A stretch of 64,000 nucleotides of DNA, taken from NCBI GenBank assembly GCA_927441425.1, contig CAKMKG010000034.1, forward strand, positions 1 to 64,000, given 5' to 3'. Positions within the stretch are counted from its first letter, which is position 1. Each line of letters opens with the position of its first letter. A program made the position numbers and the translations under genes. Origin of the DNA: an uncultured Bacillota bacterium. Its GTDB lineage: Bacteria; Bacillota; Clostridia; Peptostreptococcales; Anaerovoracaceae. The notes under the pieces are model-generated. The model worked only from the letters and a program-made list of their open reading frames with translations. It was not told the origin of the DNA and made no database searches. Below are positions 25,730 through 35,097 of this stretch, piece by piece.

Positions 25730-27322
25730 TTAAAAATTCCAATTAATCGTGATCTGCTGAGGTTCGCCTTTATTACGTTTATAGATATAAATGGATTCTA
25801 CCAACTGATTTATCATGTCTTGCGTCAAAATGGATATGATTTTGAAATGGTTCAGAATGTCAGATAAGCAAGTAGGGTTCACTTCCTGATCTTCCATTAT
25901 TGAGATTTCCGCTGTGATATCAAACATTCGCTGATACAGGAATTCTGATTCCATTTCCACCTTTTTCAGAAGTGCGAAATATTTTGCATGGGGTATGATT
26001 CCCTCCAGTTTGTCAGAATAAAGAATCTCTTTTTTTCTACCCAATGAGACTGACCGTTCCTGCAGGGAGTTCAATTCTGACTGCAAACGCGCCGCCCTTG
26101 CACGAGGATTCCTAGGATTGAAATCGATATGATCGAATAGGTATTTTTCATCGAAAAAGAGACTGGCCAGAGAATTGATTTGATTGAGCAAAACCTCTTC
26201 CAGCTTTGAAACTTCAATTCTTGCGCCTGCACAGGCGTCTTTTGATAAGTTGTGTTTGGAGCAGCATAGATAGGTGGTCTTCCTATGTCCTGATCTTCCT
26301 CCAGAGGAGACAAGCTTCGATCCACATTCACCGCAATAGACCTTTCCCGCAGTTAAATGATGATTCTGTCTGGCAGCAGGAACCCGACATCTTGAAAGAA
26401 GTATTTTTTGAACGGCATCCCAGGTTTCAGCATCGATGATGGGATCATGACAATCAGGAATTATGATCCAATCCGATTTCGGTATGCGGAGCAGCTTTTT
26501 GCTTTTATAGCTTGCTTTTTTATATTTACCCTGGATCAAATAACCCATATAGGTTTGATTATGTAAGATGGCAGATATCGTGGATGGTGTCCACAAATAC
26601 CGTTTGGAAGTATGATTAACCGGATTAGGATTGATTTTTTCACCCCGTAGCTGCTTATAGGAAAGGGGATTCGGGATAAGTCTGGCATTCAATTCCTTGG
26701 CGATTTTAATAATTCCACAGCCATTCCGATACCATCTGAAAATTTCTTTTACAATTTCTGAAGCCTCTGGATCAATCACGAGCGCATTTTTGTTATTCGG
26801 ATCCTTGCAATAACCGTATGGGGCCCAGGAGCCTATGAATTCAGCATTTCGTCTTTTCGTATTCAGGGCCGAGATGATGTTTTCCGATAGATCTGAAAGG
26901 TACCATTCATCCACCAGAGAATTAATCTGGGATGCCTTTCGTGCTGAACGGCTAACGACCCCTGTGTCTATATTGTCTAATACTGCAACAAATCGAATCT
27001 GTTTCTCGGCAAAAAGGCCATGGATATATTTTTCCACATATTCGATATCCCGGGCAAAACGAGCTTGCTTTTTACATAGTACAATGTTGAAACGGCCAAG
27101 GAAAGAATCGGTGATCAGCCGATTGAACGCGGGGCGATCCCGGTCTGAGCCACTGTAGTCCTCGTCAATATAAAAATCATAAATGGACCAATTCCTTTCC
27201 AAGGCATAGGTCTCCAGCAAGGATTTTTGATTTTTTATACTTTCGCTTTCCGTTTTATCAAAAGCCTTGTCCAAGTCTTCCTTACTCAGGCGGCAGTATA
27301 CTGCAACAAGATTTGCCTTCAA
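25730..27322 (-). CDS. Large serine recombinase (SpoIVCA/TnpX type)
   Basis: A 530-residue site-specific recombinase. Residues 1 to about 150 are the resolvase catalytic domain with the nucleophile Ser13 in YCRLSKED, YSGSDRDRPAFNRL and the Arg-containing KKQARFARD. A Recombinase domain follows (ELNARLIPNPLSYKQLRGEK), then a zinc ribbon (YCGECGSKLV and CCSKH) and a coiled-coil tail. It starts at TTG 27322 with AGGTGG 9 nt upstream. It lies about 40 nt from the attL-like junction and should catalyse excision or integration between attP and attB. The same family includes the recombinases that remove sigK skin elements during sporulation. Confidence 0.92.
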   Translation of the reverse strand: MKANLVAVYCRLSKEDLDKAFDKTESESIKNQKSLLETYALERNWSIYDFYIDEDYSGSDRDRPAFNRLITDSFLGRFNIVLCKKQARFARDIEYVEKYIHGLFAEKQIRFVAVLDNIDTGVVSRSARKASQINSLVDEWYLSDLSENIISALNTKRRNAEFIGSWAPYGYCKDPNNKNALVIDPEASEIVKEIFRWYRNGCGIIKIAKELNARLIPNPLSYKQLRGEKINPNPVNHTSKRYLWTPSTISAILHNQTYMGYLIQGKYKKASYKSKKLLRIPKSDWIIIPDCHDPIIDAETWDAVQKILLSRCRVPAARQNHHLTAGKVYCGECGSKLVSSGGRSGHRKTTYLCCSKHNLSKDACAGARIEVSKLEEVLLNQINSLASLFFDEKYLFDHIDFNPRNPRARAARLQSELNSLQERSVSLGRKKEILYSDKLEGIIPHAKYFALLKKVEMESEFLYQRMFDITAEISIMEDQEVNPTCLSDILNHFKIISILTQDMINQLVESIYIYKRNKGEPQQITINWNF

Positions 27323-27346
27323 AATTAGATTCCACCTTTCTCGTAC

Positions 27347-27463
27347 TTAGCTGGAGCGTTTCAAGTCCACCTTGATGATTTTGATTATTTGATTCAAGTA
27401 GTTGGTTTTCCGTTCTGTTTCTGTACTTTTAAAGAATTCGGTGATTGTATACCTAATTTTCAT
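27347..27463 (-). CDS. Small ORF upstream of the recombinase
   Basis: Codes for 38 residues, begins MKIRYTITEFFKSTETERK and is basic and probably helical. AGGAAGG lies 7 nt before the ATG at 27463, and it ends 24 nt before the recombinase start, so the two are probably co-transcribed. Too short for the ORF track. A small basic protein next to a serine recombinase may be a directionality or accessory factor, but I recognise no family. Confidence 0.5.
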   Translation of the reverse strand: MKIRYTITEFFKSTETERKTNYLNQIIKIIKVDLKRSS

Positions 27464-27537
27464 AGTTCGTATCCTTCCTAAAAAATTACAAAGCTACGCT
27501 TTTAATTCTTATTACTAAACTAAATTAATAAATTCTA

Positions 27538-27546
27538 TGCTATAAT
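27538..27546 (+). promoter_or_regulatory. Extended -10 promoter of the DUF188 gene
   Basis: TGCTATAAT is a perfect extended -10 element 40 nt before the start codon. The -35 region is weak, as often for such promoters. It lies in the divergent gap between the recombinase unit and the plus-strand genes. Confidence 0.55.
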
Positions 27547-27585
27547 GAATCGAATCATAACAATGGAAAAGAATAGGGAGTAGCA

Positions 27586-28044
27586 ATGCGTAAAGTTTTA
27601 ATCGACGCAGACGGATGTCCGGTGGTAGACAGCACCATAAAAATTGCAGGGGAGTATCAGTGGAAATGTATCATCCTGTGCGACACTTCTCATTTTTTTG
27701 AAAGAGAGGGGGCTGAGACCATCACAGTCTCTAAAGGCCCTGACAGCGTGGATTTTGTTCTAGTAAATATGCTGGAAGAGGGAGATGTGGTCGTTACACA
27801 AGATTATGGCCTAGCTGCTATGTGTATGGCCAGAAGAGCGATACCCATCAATCAGGACGGACGGATATATGACCATAACAACATTGAGGGCTTACTGATG
27901 GCCCGTCATGAGGCAAAGAAAATAAGAAATGCCGGGGGACGACTGAAGGGTAATAAAAAAAGATCAGCCTTTATGAACGATGCTTTTGAAGAGAAATTCA
28001 GAATGATGATGGATGAGCTTTCTGTAAAAAACAATGATTGGTAA
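27586..28044 (+). CDS. UPF0178/DUF188 family protein (YaiI/YqxD-like)
   Basis: A 152-residue protein beginning MRKVLIDADGCPVVD, the hallmark of the YaiI/YqxD family. GDVVVTQDYGLAAM and the basic GGRLKGNKKRSAFMND tail are also conserved. Several acidic residues suggest a PIN-like, possibly nucleolytic fold, but no activity is established. First plus-strand gene inside the element, with GGGAGTAGCA ahead of the ATG. Confidence 0.88.
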   Translation: MRKVLIDADGCPVVDSTIKIAGEYQWKCIILCDTSHFFEREGAETITVSKGPDSVDFVLVNMLEEGDVVVTQDYGLAAMCMARRAIPINQDGRIYDHNNIEGLLMARHEAKKIRNAGGRLKGNKKRSAFMNDAFEEKFRMMMDELSVKNNDW

Positions 28045-28090
28045 TGATTGTCTTTTCAGACCATGGGTATCAACAATTTGAGGTGATTAT

Positions 28091-29359
28091 ATGCTAAAAG
28101 AGAGAATAGCCAATACTGCAAAAATGCTAAAGTATTATTTGAAACATATTAATTGGACGAAAAGGAAACAGATTGCTTTGATCATTTTGATCATATCAGT
28201 TTTTTTCTTCATTTTTTTATTAAGCAGAGGTAATAGTGGCGATGCGGCAACTTTTACCGTACAGTCACAGAAGTATGAGGAGAAAATCGTAGCAGTGGGA
28301 CAGCTTCAGCTGGCCAAGGAGACAACACTGATCTCAGAGGTGAGCGGTGAGATTTTAACGATTGGAGCCGAAGAAGGAGATATTATTTCGGCAGATTCCA
28401 TTATCATATCCATCAATGATTCTGATCAGAATTTCCAACTGGAGCAAAAAAAAGCCTCATACGTGAATGCAGAAGCTTCCTATCAGTATCTGGTAGACTT
28501 TGACTATGCATCGGCTAAGCAAGAGCTGGTCAGTCAGACTTCAAAAAAAGAACAAACCCAAAAGTCCTATGAGTCTGCAGGCAGTCTGTATCAAGAAGGA
28601 GCGTTGTCCCAGATAGATTTCTTGGAGTATAAATCGGATTATGAGGCAGCATTGGCAGCTTGGAACACCGCCAGGCTCAAGGTCCAGTCACTTGAGGAAG
28701 GCGGCTCCCTGAGAAGTTCCGCCGGTGCACAACTTCAAAGTGCGAAGACTTCCTACGAAGGTGCCCTAAATGATCAAAAAAAATATCAAATCACAGTGCC
28801 ATGGAACTCCGTATTATTGAAAACCTATGTGAGCGAGCATGATTATATTCAACCCGGTGAACCGCTTGCAGAAATTGGGCAAGCGGGAAGCTACCATGTA
28901 ATCACGGAATTAGACGAAAAGTATTTCCCGTACCTAGAAAAAGGTATGAAGGCAATGATTTCTTTGGGTGATTCCGGAAATAGGAATGGAGCAGAGGGCA
29001 TCGTTGATGTGATATCTCCAAAAATCAATAATGAAACCGGAACCTTCGAGGTAACGATCGCAATACCGGCCGAATTCCGCTATCAGGCTTCCGATTTGAC
29101 TGTGAATGTAGAAATTATGGTAATTGAAAAAAAGAATGCCATTGTAATTCCTGAGGATTATCTTATTGAGGGAGATTCCTATGTATACCTATATCAAAAC
29201 GGAAAGGCTGTTAAGGCTGAAGTCAAATATGAAAACGGATTATCATCCAAGCTTCTAATTACAGAAGGCTTAAAAGATGGAGATATCATCATAATGCCCG
29301 ATGCCCCGATTCAGGACGGCAACACGGTGAAAATCAATAAAGGAGATGGGGCTTCTTGA
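28091..29359 (+). CDS. Efflux membrane-fusion (HlyD/MacA-type) protein
   Basis: A 422-residue protein with one N-terminal membrane anchor (IALIILIISVFFFIFLL, about residues 35-51). A lipoyl-like barrel follows (GEILTIGAEEGDIISADSIII), then a helical hairpin rich in Gln, Ala and Lys, then beta-barrel domains. In Gram-positive bacteria such proteins link an ABC permease to the cell exterior. The stop overlaps the permease start, and the ATPase follows, giving a complete MacAB-like export set. The substrate is unknown; peptide or drug export is possible. Confidence 0.85.
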   Translation: MLKERIANTAKMLKYYLKHINWTKRKQIALIILIISVFFFIFLLSRGNSGDAATFTVQSQKYEEKIVAVGQLQLAKETTLISEVSGEILTIGAEEGDIISADSIIISINDSDQNFQLEQKKASYVNAEASYQYLVDFDYASAKQELVSQTSKKEQTQKSYESAGSLYQEGALSQIDFLEYKSDYEAALAAWNTARLKVQSLEEGGSLRSSAGAQLQSAKTSYEGALNDQKKYQITVPWNSVLLKTYVSEHDYIQPGEPLAEIGQAGSYHVITELDEKYFPYLEKGMKAMISLGDSGNRNGAEGIVDVISPKINNETGTFEVTIAIPAEFRYQASDLTVNVEIMVIEKKNAIVIPEDYLIEGDSYVYLYQNGKAVKAEVKYENGLSSKLLITEGLKDGDIIIMPDAPIQDGNTVKINKGDGAS

Positions 29360-30570
29360 GCTATGAACTGAAAATCGCATTACGCTTTCTGAAAAGCGGA
29401 AAGACACAAACACTCTTTATTCTTATGGGTATTGCCGTAGGAGTTGCTGTTCAGATTTTTTTGGGATCATTGATCACAAGCCTTCAGGAAAGTCTTGTGG
29501 ATCGGACCATCGGTAATAGTTCCCAAATCACAATAAAAGCGGAAGATGATGAGATCAGCAGGGCTTTGACCGAGAACAATCAGGAAGAGGAAACTTTGCT
29601 AAGAGGAAACTTTTCAGTGATTGAAAAAAGCTTGAACAACTGGTCCTTGATCGTGGGTCAGTTGCAGGGAGATGAAAGGATAACAGCCATATCTCCTGCC
29701 ATCCAAGGAACTGCATTGATCCGCAGCGCCGGAAAAAATCAGTCCATTCAGGTAAAAGGAATTGAACTGGAAAATGCAGATAAAATTTATGATATCTCGC
29801 AAAGATTGACGGGTGGAGAACCCCTTGTTGAAGGAAACAGTATTCTGATCGGGAGCAAGCTTTCTGAGAATCTGGGAATCGGCACAGGCGGCGTTGTCAG
29901 CCTCTTAACGCCGAAAGGTGAGACGGTCCGATTTATTGTGGGGGGTGTTTTCGATCTGCAAAACGAAAGCGTCAACGAGTCTTTGGTGTTCATGGATTTA
30001 AAAAGGGCGCAAAAACTGTTTCAACTAGGAAGCGGAATTACAGCGATAGAGATCCAGATTAGCGATCCTTTTCAAGCCGATGTTGTCGCTGAGGAATGGA
30101 AAAGCCAGCTAAGCGAAGTCAAAATCGATCAATGGAAGGCGCAGAATGAGCAATTGTTAAGTGCTTTGGCGAGCCAGAGCAGTTCCTCCTATACGATTCA
30201 ATTTTTTGTGATATTAGCGGTAACCCTTGGTATTTCAAGTGTACTAGCTGTTTCTGTCGTACAGAAGTCAAAGGAAATCGGCATTTTGAAGGCAATGGGG
30301 TCCACGAAGACCAGCGCCAGCCGCATCTTTCTGCTGCAGGGTCTGATCCTGGGAATTCTGGGCTCTATTGTGGGAAGCGGTCTGGGAATTCTGCTACTTT
30401 CCGTATATCAGTTCTTTAATCAGGGAAGCGGCAGCCTAGTTATAAATTATACGTGGAGTGGTATTCTAATCATAGGGATGATCGCTACAGCAGCGGCCAC
30501 TTTTGCATCTCTGATCCCTGCACGAAGGTCCGCAAATCTCAATCCTATGGAGGCGATCAAAAATGGATAA
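29356..30570 (+). CDS. ABC transporter permease, MacB/LolC-type
   Basis: A 404-residue FtsX/MacB-type permease: one N-terminal membrane helix, a large extracytoplasmic domain (about residues 45-270) and three C-terminal helices. SKEIGILKAMGSTKTSASRIFLLQGLILGILGSIVGSGLG is the conserved FtsX coupling segment. The likely start is TTG 29356 behind GGAGATGGGG, overlapping the preceding stop. It pairs with the ATPase whose start overlaps its end by 8 nt. Confidence 0.87.
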   Translation: MSYELKIALRFLKSGKTQTLFILMGIAVGVAVQIFLGSLITSLQESLVDRTIGNSSQITIKAEDDEISRALTENNQEEETLLRGNFSVIEKSLNNWSLIVGQLQGDERITAISPAIQGTALIRSAGKNQSIQVKGIELENADKIYDISQRLTGGEPLVEGNSILIGSKLSENLGIGTGGVVSLLTPKGETVRFIVGGVFDLQNESVNESLVFMDLKRAQKLFQLGSGITAIEIQISDPFQADVVAEEWKSQLSEVKIDQWKAQNEQLLSALASQSSSSYTIQFFVILAVTLGISSVLAVSVVQKSKEIGILKAMGSTKTSASRIFLLQGLILGILGSIVGSGLGILLLSVYQFFNQGSGSLVINYTWSGILIIGMIATAAATFASLIPARRSANLNPMEAIKNG

Positions 30571-31381
30571 GGTCTTGATTCATGGAGAAAATTTAGTAAA
30601 GGAATACGGTACGGCCATCAAGACACGAGCCCTAGATGGAGTAGATCTTCAACTCAATGAAGGAGAATTTGCAAGCATCATCGGTGCTTCCGGATGTGGA
30701 AAAAGTACGTTGCTAAACCTTTTAGGCGCATTGGATCGACCGACGGCAGGAAAACTATATTTTAAAGATAAAGAGTTTTCTAGTATGAACGAGTTCGAGC
30801 TAGCCCAATTTCGGAATCGGAGGATTGGCTTTATTTTTCAGTTCCATCATTTGCTGCCTGAGTTCACAGCGCTTGAAAATGTTTTGATCCCGAGCTGGAT
30901 TGAAAGTGGAGTTGTGAATCAAAAAAAACAAGAAAGAGCCATCGAATTACTTGAAACGGTTGGGCTAAAGGATAAGATAAGAAATCCCTCCAATAATCTG
31001 TCCGGAGGTCAGCAGCAGCGGGTTTCCATTGCACGGGCCTTGATCAACGATCCGGACTTGGTTTTGGCGGATGAACCGACGGGAAATCTGGATTCCGAGT
31101 CAACGGAGCAGGTCTATGATTTGTTGAGGAAAATCAATCGAGATCTGGGAATGGCCTTCCTCATCGTTACTCATGACCGTCACATCGCAGAAAAGTCTGA
31201 TCGCATCATTGAAATGAAGGATGGGAAGATTATCAGCGACTATCTGACTAGGAGCGAAACACCGGAAGCCATTTGGAAGAATATCGCCCCGATCAATTGT
31301 AAATATCGAATCCAATTTGGTGATGGAGAACAGGATGAACATAGGGTATGCATGCCTGACACTGGGTATTCGGGAAGCTGA
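30563..31381 (+). CDS. ABC transporter ATP-binding protein, LolD/MacB-type
   Basis: A 272-residue ATPase with Walker A GASGCGKST, Q-loop IFQFHHLLPEFTALENV, signature LSGGQQQR, Walker B LVLADEPTGNLDSES and the switch His in VTHDRH. The family usually ends shortly after RIIEMKDGKI. Here about 45 extra residues continue and overlap the start of uvsE, so the extension may be accidental. It energises the preceding permease. Confidence 0.92.
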   Translation: MDKVLIHGENLVKEYGTAIKTRALDGVDLQLNEGEFASIIGASGCGKSTLLNLLGALDRPTAGKLYFKDKEFSSMNEFELAQFRNRRIGFIFQFHHLLPEFTALENVLIPSWIESGVVNQKKQERAIELLETVGLKDKIRNPSNNLSGGQQQRVSIARALINDPDLVLADEPTGNLDSESTEQVYDLLRKINRDLGMAFLIVTHDRHIAEKSDRIIEMKDGKIISDYLTRSETPEAIWKNIAPINCKYRIQFGDGEQDEHRVCMPDTGYSGS

Positions 31382-32621
31382 TTTTAGGAGCTGTATGAAG
31401 AAAAATGCAAACGATGAAAAACTCATAGAGCTCATTGCGTATAATTTGAATTCTCTGGAAAATATCATAGAATATAATATCAGGAATCAGATCATACTGT
31501 TTCGCATCAGCTCTGATTTGATTCCTTTTGGTTCGAGCCCGGTAAACAGACTTCCGTGGTGGGATCTTTTCGAGGATCAGTTTATTCGCATCGGAAAGAA
31601 ATTGAAGACGGGTGGCATAAGAGTTTCTATGCATCCGGGACAGTATACGGTATTAAATTCGCCGGATGAATTTGTCGTTGCAAAAGCCATAGATGATTTG
31701 GTTTACCATGGAAGGGTTCTGGATTCCCTCTGCACAAATACAGAAAACAAGATCATATTGCATATCGGCGGAGTCTACGGTGATAAAGAGCAGGCAATAC
31801 GACGGTTTGAAGTAAATTATAGGAAGCTCGATCTTTCCATAAAGCGACGGCTCGTGATCGAAAACGATGACAAGTCCTATACCACCTCAGATGCACTTCG
31901 AATCGGCACAAAGCTTGGGATTCCGGTGGTGTTCGATCATCTGCATCACTGGGTAAATCCCTGCGAAGGGGTACGGGCCAACACTTCAAGTGGGAAACTC
32001 GTAACGGACGACGGATACTGGATCGAGGAAAGTGGAAAAACGTGGAGAAATGAGGATGGCCGCCAAAAAATCCACTATTCACAGCAGGATACCGGGAAAC
32101 GGCCGGGTTCCCATTCCAGTACGATCTATACTGATGAATTTCTTTCGTTTTTTCAGAAGGTGAAGACAAAGGATATTGATATTATGCTGGAGGTGAAGGA
32201 CAAGAACTTGTCGGCTGTCAAATGCAGAAACCTGATTTCCACCCAAAAAGAGATCAAAGATTTGGAACTGGAATGGAGCAGGTATAAATATGCCGTTTTG
32301 GAGCATTCGCCAAGTCGATATAAAGAGATTAGAACGCTGCTTCGCCAGAAGTCAGGTTATCCTGCCACTGAATTTTATCAGATTTTAGAGGAATCGATGA
32401 AGCAGGAACCGAATACCGGAAATTCTATCAACGCTGGGCAGCATGTCTGGGGGTACTTCCGGGATATCGCCACGGAACAGGAAAAAATAAACTTTCTGAA
32501 CAGTGTAGAGGAATGCCAGCTAGGCAAATCAGATGGGAAGAAGATGAAAAGGCTGCTGTGGAAGCTGACGCAAAAATACAGAGAACCTTACCTCTTAAAT
32601 TCTTACTATTTCATGATGTAA
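31335..32621 (+). CDS. uvsE: UV damage endonuclease (UvsE/UvdE family)
   Basis: A 428-residue TIM-barrel endonuclease that nicks DNA 5' of UV photoproducts and other lesions. Family motifs are MNIGYACLTLG, FRISSDLIPFGS, RVSMHPGQY, HIGGVYGDKE, LVIENDDKSYT and VFDHLHHWVNP; these His, Glu and Asp residues bind the metal cluster. The start at ATG 31335 has GGAG 6 nt upstream and overlaps the ABC ATPase ORF. A C-terminal extension of about 130 residues goes beyond the core. Such repair would suit spores exposed to UV. It is part of the element cargo. Confidence 0.9.
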   Translation: MNIGYACLTLGIREADFRSCMKKNANDEKLIELIAYNLNSLENIIEYNIRNQIILFRISSDLIPFGSSPVNRLPWWDLFEDQFIRIGKKLKTGGIRVSMHPGQYTVLNSPDEFVVAKAIDDLVYHGRVLDSLCTNTENKIILHIGGVYGDKEQAIRRFEVNYRKLDLSIKRRLVIENDDKSYTTSDALRIGTKLGIPVVFDHLHHWVNPCEGVRANTSSGKLVTDDGYWIEESGKTWRNEDGRQKIHYSQQDTGKRPGSHSSTIYTDEFLSFFQKVKTKDIDIMLEVKDKNLSAVKCRNLISTQKEIKDLELEWSRYKYAVLEHSPSRYKEIRTLLRQKSGYPATEFYQILEESMKQEPNTGNSINAGQHVWGYFRDIATEQEKINFLNSVEECQLGKSDGKKMKRLLWKLTQKYREPYLLNSYYFMM

Positions 32622-32672
32622 TAAAATAAGCGCAACGAAAAACAGAAAGTATAATTAAAAACCGAAAGATGG

Positions 32673-32701
32673 TTGACAAGATAAAATAATGTGAGTATAC
32701 T
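32673..32701 (+). promoter_or_regulatory. SigA-type promoter of the trp operon
   Basis: TTGACA (32673-32678) and TATACT (32696-32701) are 17 nt apart and sit just upstream of the T-box leader. Confidence 0.85.
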
Positions 32702-32707
32702 AAACGA

Positions 32708-33006
32708 AATTAATAACGAATAAACCGTTGATGTGGAGATAAAAACAAATCGTGCCTTTACAGAGAGCCGGGGTAGCTGAGATCCGGTAAGACGCAGATT
32801 GTTAAATGGACCACGGAGGGCGCAGTCAAAGGAATTTCTGATTCCGAGTATTCTGCGACGCGATGGCATGCGTCAGTTGCCGGGGATATGTTGGTATCCT
32901 GTTAAGCGTGTGGATTCATTTATTTCTCCACAAAGCAAGGTGGCACCGCGGGTTTATGAAATTGAACTCGTCCTTGACAGTATTTCTGTTGAGGACGGGT
33001 TTTTTG
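32708..33006 (+). promoter_or_regulatory. T-box leader, tryptophan-specific, with terminator
   Basis: The leader has the stem I elements AGAGAGCCGGGGTAGCTGAG, the T-box AAGGTGGCACCGCGG (32937-32951) and a terminator hairpin from ACTCGTCCT to AGGACGGGT followed by T6 (32966-33006). A TGG triplet followed by A (32807-32809) fits the Trp specifier codon. Uncharged tRNA-Trp would stabilise the antiterminator and switch on trpEGDCFBA. It accounts for most of the 434-nt gap before trpE. Confidence 0.93.
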
Positions 33007-33055
33007 TTTATTCAAAAGTGCCTTGACAGACAGTTGATAACAGGAGGGAGAAAGT

Positions 33056-34525
33056 ATGTTGAGACCAAGTTTAGAAGAAGCGGTAAAATATCTGGATGCT
33101 TACAAGGTGATACCTTTAAGATGTGAAATCTATTCCGATGTGAAGACACCAATTGAGGTGTTAAAAACTTTAAAGAGCATGAGCCAGCATTGTTATATGC
33201 TGGAGAGCCTTGAAAACCCCGAGCAGTGGGGCAGATACACTTTTTTGGGCTATAATCCCAAGCTGGAGCTGACCTGCACGGATGGACATTTACAGATCAG
33301 CGCCGGAACTGAATCTCATTTTGAGACGGTAACACCTGGTCAGTATATCAAACAGATCATAGAAGAAAATAAAAGCCCGAGGTTGGATTATCTTCCGCCC
33401 TTTACCGGTGGATTGGTGGGGTACTTTTCCTATGATTACATCAAATACAGCGAGCCTACATTAAAATTGGATGCTGAAGATCAAGAAGGTTTTCAGGATG
33501 TGGATCTGATGCTCTTTGACAAGGTTATCGCCTTTGACAATCTGAAGCAAAAAATCATTCTGATTGTGAATATCAGTACAGATCAACTGGAAACCAACTA
33601 CAACAATGGGATTCTGGAGCTGGAAGAAATGACAAGACTGATCTGCGAGAGTGTTGGAGCGAACGACTTCTCCGCAGAAATAAAATCAGAATTCAGATCG
33701 TTGTTCAGTAAAGAAGAATACTGCAACATGGTAAGCAGAGCAAAGGATTATATCAGGGAAGGAGACATCTTCCAAGTTGTGCTCTCCAATCGTTTTGAAG
33801 CTGACTTTGAAGGCAGCTTGCTGAATACCTATCGGATATTGCGAACGACAAACCCTTCCCCTTACATGTTTTACTTTTCCGGAGATGATATTGAGATCGC
33901 CGGAGCATCCCCTGAGACTCTGGTAAAGCTTCAGGATGGCGTACTTTATACATTTCCATTGGCTGGTACGAGAGGGAGAGGCAAAACCGAAGAGGAAGAT
34001 CTCAAACTTGAAAAGGAGCTCCTTTCTGATCCGAAGGAACTTGCAGAGCATAATATGCTGGTTGATCTGGGCAGAAACGATATCGGTAAAATCAGCAGAT
34101 TTGGGACTGTTGAGGTAGAAAAATATTTAACCATTGAACGATTTTCCCATGTCATGCACATTGGGTCCACAGTAAAGGGCTTGATTCGGGATGACAGGGA
34201 TGCATTAAGTGCAATTGACGCAATATTGCCGGCGGGAACATTGTCGGGAGCGCCAAAACTCAGGGCATGTGAGATCATCAATGAACTGGAGAACAATAAA
34301 CGCGGTATATACGGCGGTGCCATCGGTTATTTGGATTTTACTGGCAATTTGGATACCTGTATTGGGATACGCATTGCTTACAAGAAAAACGGTAAGGTGT
34401 TTATCCGCTCCGGCGCTGGTATTGTGGCTGACAGCGATCCGGAAACGGAATATCAGGAATGCCAAAACAAAGCACAAGCCGTGATGAATGCGCTGAATCG
34501 ATCCAAGGAGGTGTTTGACCGATGA
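33056..34525 (+). CDS. trpE: Anthranilate synthase component I
   Basis: A 489-residue chorismate-utilising enzyme that makes anthranilate with ammonia from TrpG. The N-terminal feedback site resembles the LLES motif (YMLESLENPEQWGRYTFLGYNP). The catalytic domain has PSPYMFYF, GTRGRGKTEEED, ELAEHNMLVDLGRNDIG and the C-terminal RSGAGIVADSDPETEYQE. AGGAGGG precedes ATG 33056. First gene of a complete trp operon in the order E-G-D-C-F-B-A. Confidence 0.97.
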   Translation: MLRPSLEEAVKYLDAYKVIPLRCEIYSDVKTPIEVLKTLKSMSQHCYMLESLENPEQWGRYTFLGYNPKLELTCTDGHLQISAGTESHFETVTPGQYIKQIIEENKSPRLDYLPPFTGGLVGYFSYDYIKYSEPTLKLDAEDQEGFQDVDLMLFDKVIAFDNLKQKIILIVNISTDQLETNYNNGILELEEMTRLICESVGANDFSAEIKSEFRSLFSKEEYCNMVSRAKDYIREGDIFQVVLSNRFEADFEGSLLNTYRILRTTNPSPYMFYFSGDDIEIAGASPETLVKLQDGVLYTFPLAGTRGRGKTEEEDLKLEKELLSDPKELAEHNMLVDLGRNDIGKISRFGTVEVEKYLTIERFSHVMHIGSTVKGLIRDDRDALSAIDAILPAGTLSGAPKLRACEIINELENNKRGIYGGAIGYLDFTGNLDTCIGIRIAYKKNGKVFIRSGAGIVADSDPETEYQECQNKAQAVMNALNRSKEVFDR

Positions 34526-35097
34526 TACTGTTAATCGATAACTATGACAGCTTTTCCTATAACCTCTATCAATTGATTGGATCCATCAATCCGGATATCC
34601 GCGTGATAAGGAATGATGAAAAGACAATTAAGGAAATTGCAGCACTGGGGCCGGATGTGATCATACTATCCCCGGGACCCGGGAAACCATGTGATGCAGG
34701 TATCTGTACCGAAGCTGTAAAATATTTCACCGGAAAAATTCCGATTTTGGGAGTCTGTCTGGGGCATCAGGGCATCTGTGAAGCGTTTGGTGCAACGGTA
34801 TCCTATGCAAAGACACTGATGCATGGGAAACAGTCAAAATTAGAAATTAATAATCATATCCCAATTTTCCGGGGATTGCCGGATGAAATCGACGGAGCAC
34901 GTTATCATTCTCTGGCAGCCTTGGAAGCTACATTACCGTCAGAATTGATCATCATCGCAAGAGCCGATGATGGTGAGGTCATGGCGGTAAAGCATCGGGA
35001 CTATGATGTATACGGACTTCAGTTCCATCCGGAATCCATATTGACCCCTGAAGGGAGAACAATTTTAGAAAACTTTTTAGGAGGTAAAACATCATGA
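34522..35097 (+). CDS. trpG: Anthranilate synthase component II (glutamine amidotransferase)
   Basis: A 191-residue class I amidotransferase. The catalytic Cys is in GVCLGHQGICEAFG and the His-Glu pair in LQFHPESILTPEG; DNYDSFSYNLYQ opens the protein. It supplies ammonia to TrpE. The start overlaps the trpE stop (ATGA), indicating tight coupling. There is no fusion to TrpD. Confidence 0.96.
   Translation: MILLIDNYDSFSYNLYQLIGSINPDIRVIRNDEKTIKEIAALGPDVIILSPGPGKPCDAGICTEAVKYFTGKIPILGVCLGHQGICEAFGATVSYAKTLMHGKQSKLEINNHIPIFRGLPDEIDGARYHSLAALEATLPSELIIIARADDGEVMAVKHRDYDVYGLQFHPESILTPEGRTILENFLGGKTS

Noticed and set aside
27553-27565. ATAACAATG near the DUF188 start as a second copy of the att arm
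   Set aside because: Only 9 bp match and there is no gene break there. Likely chance.
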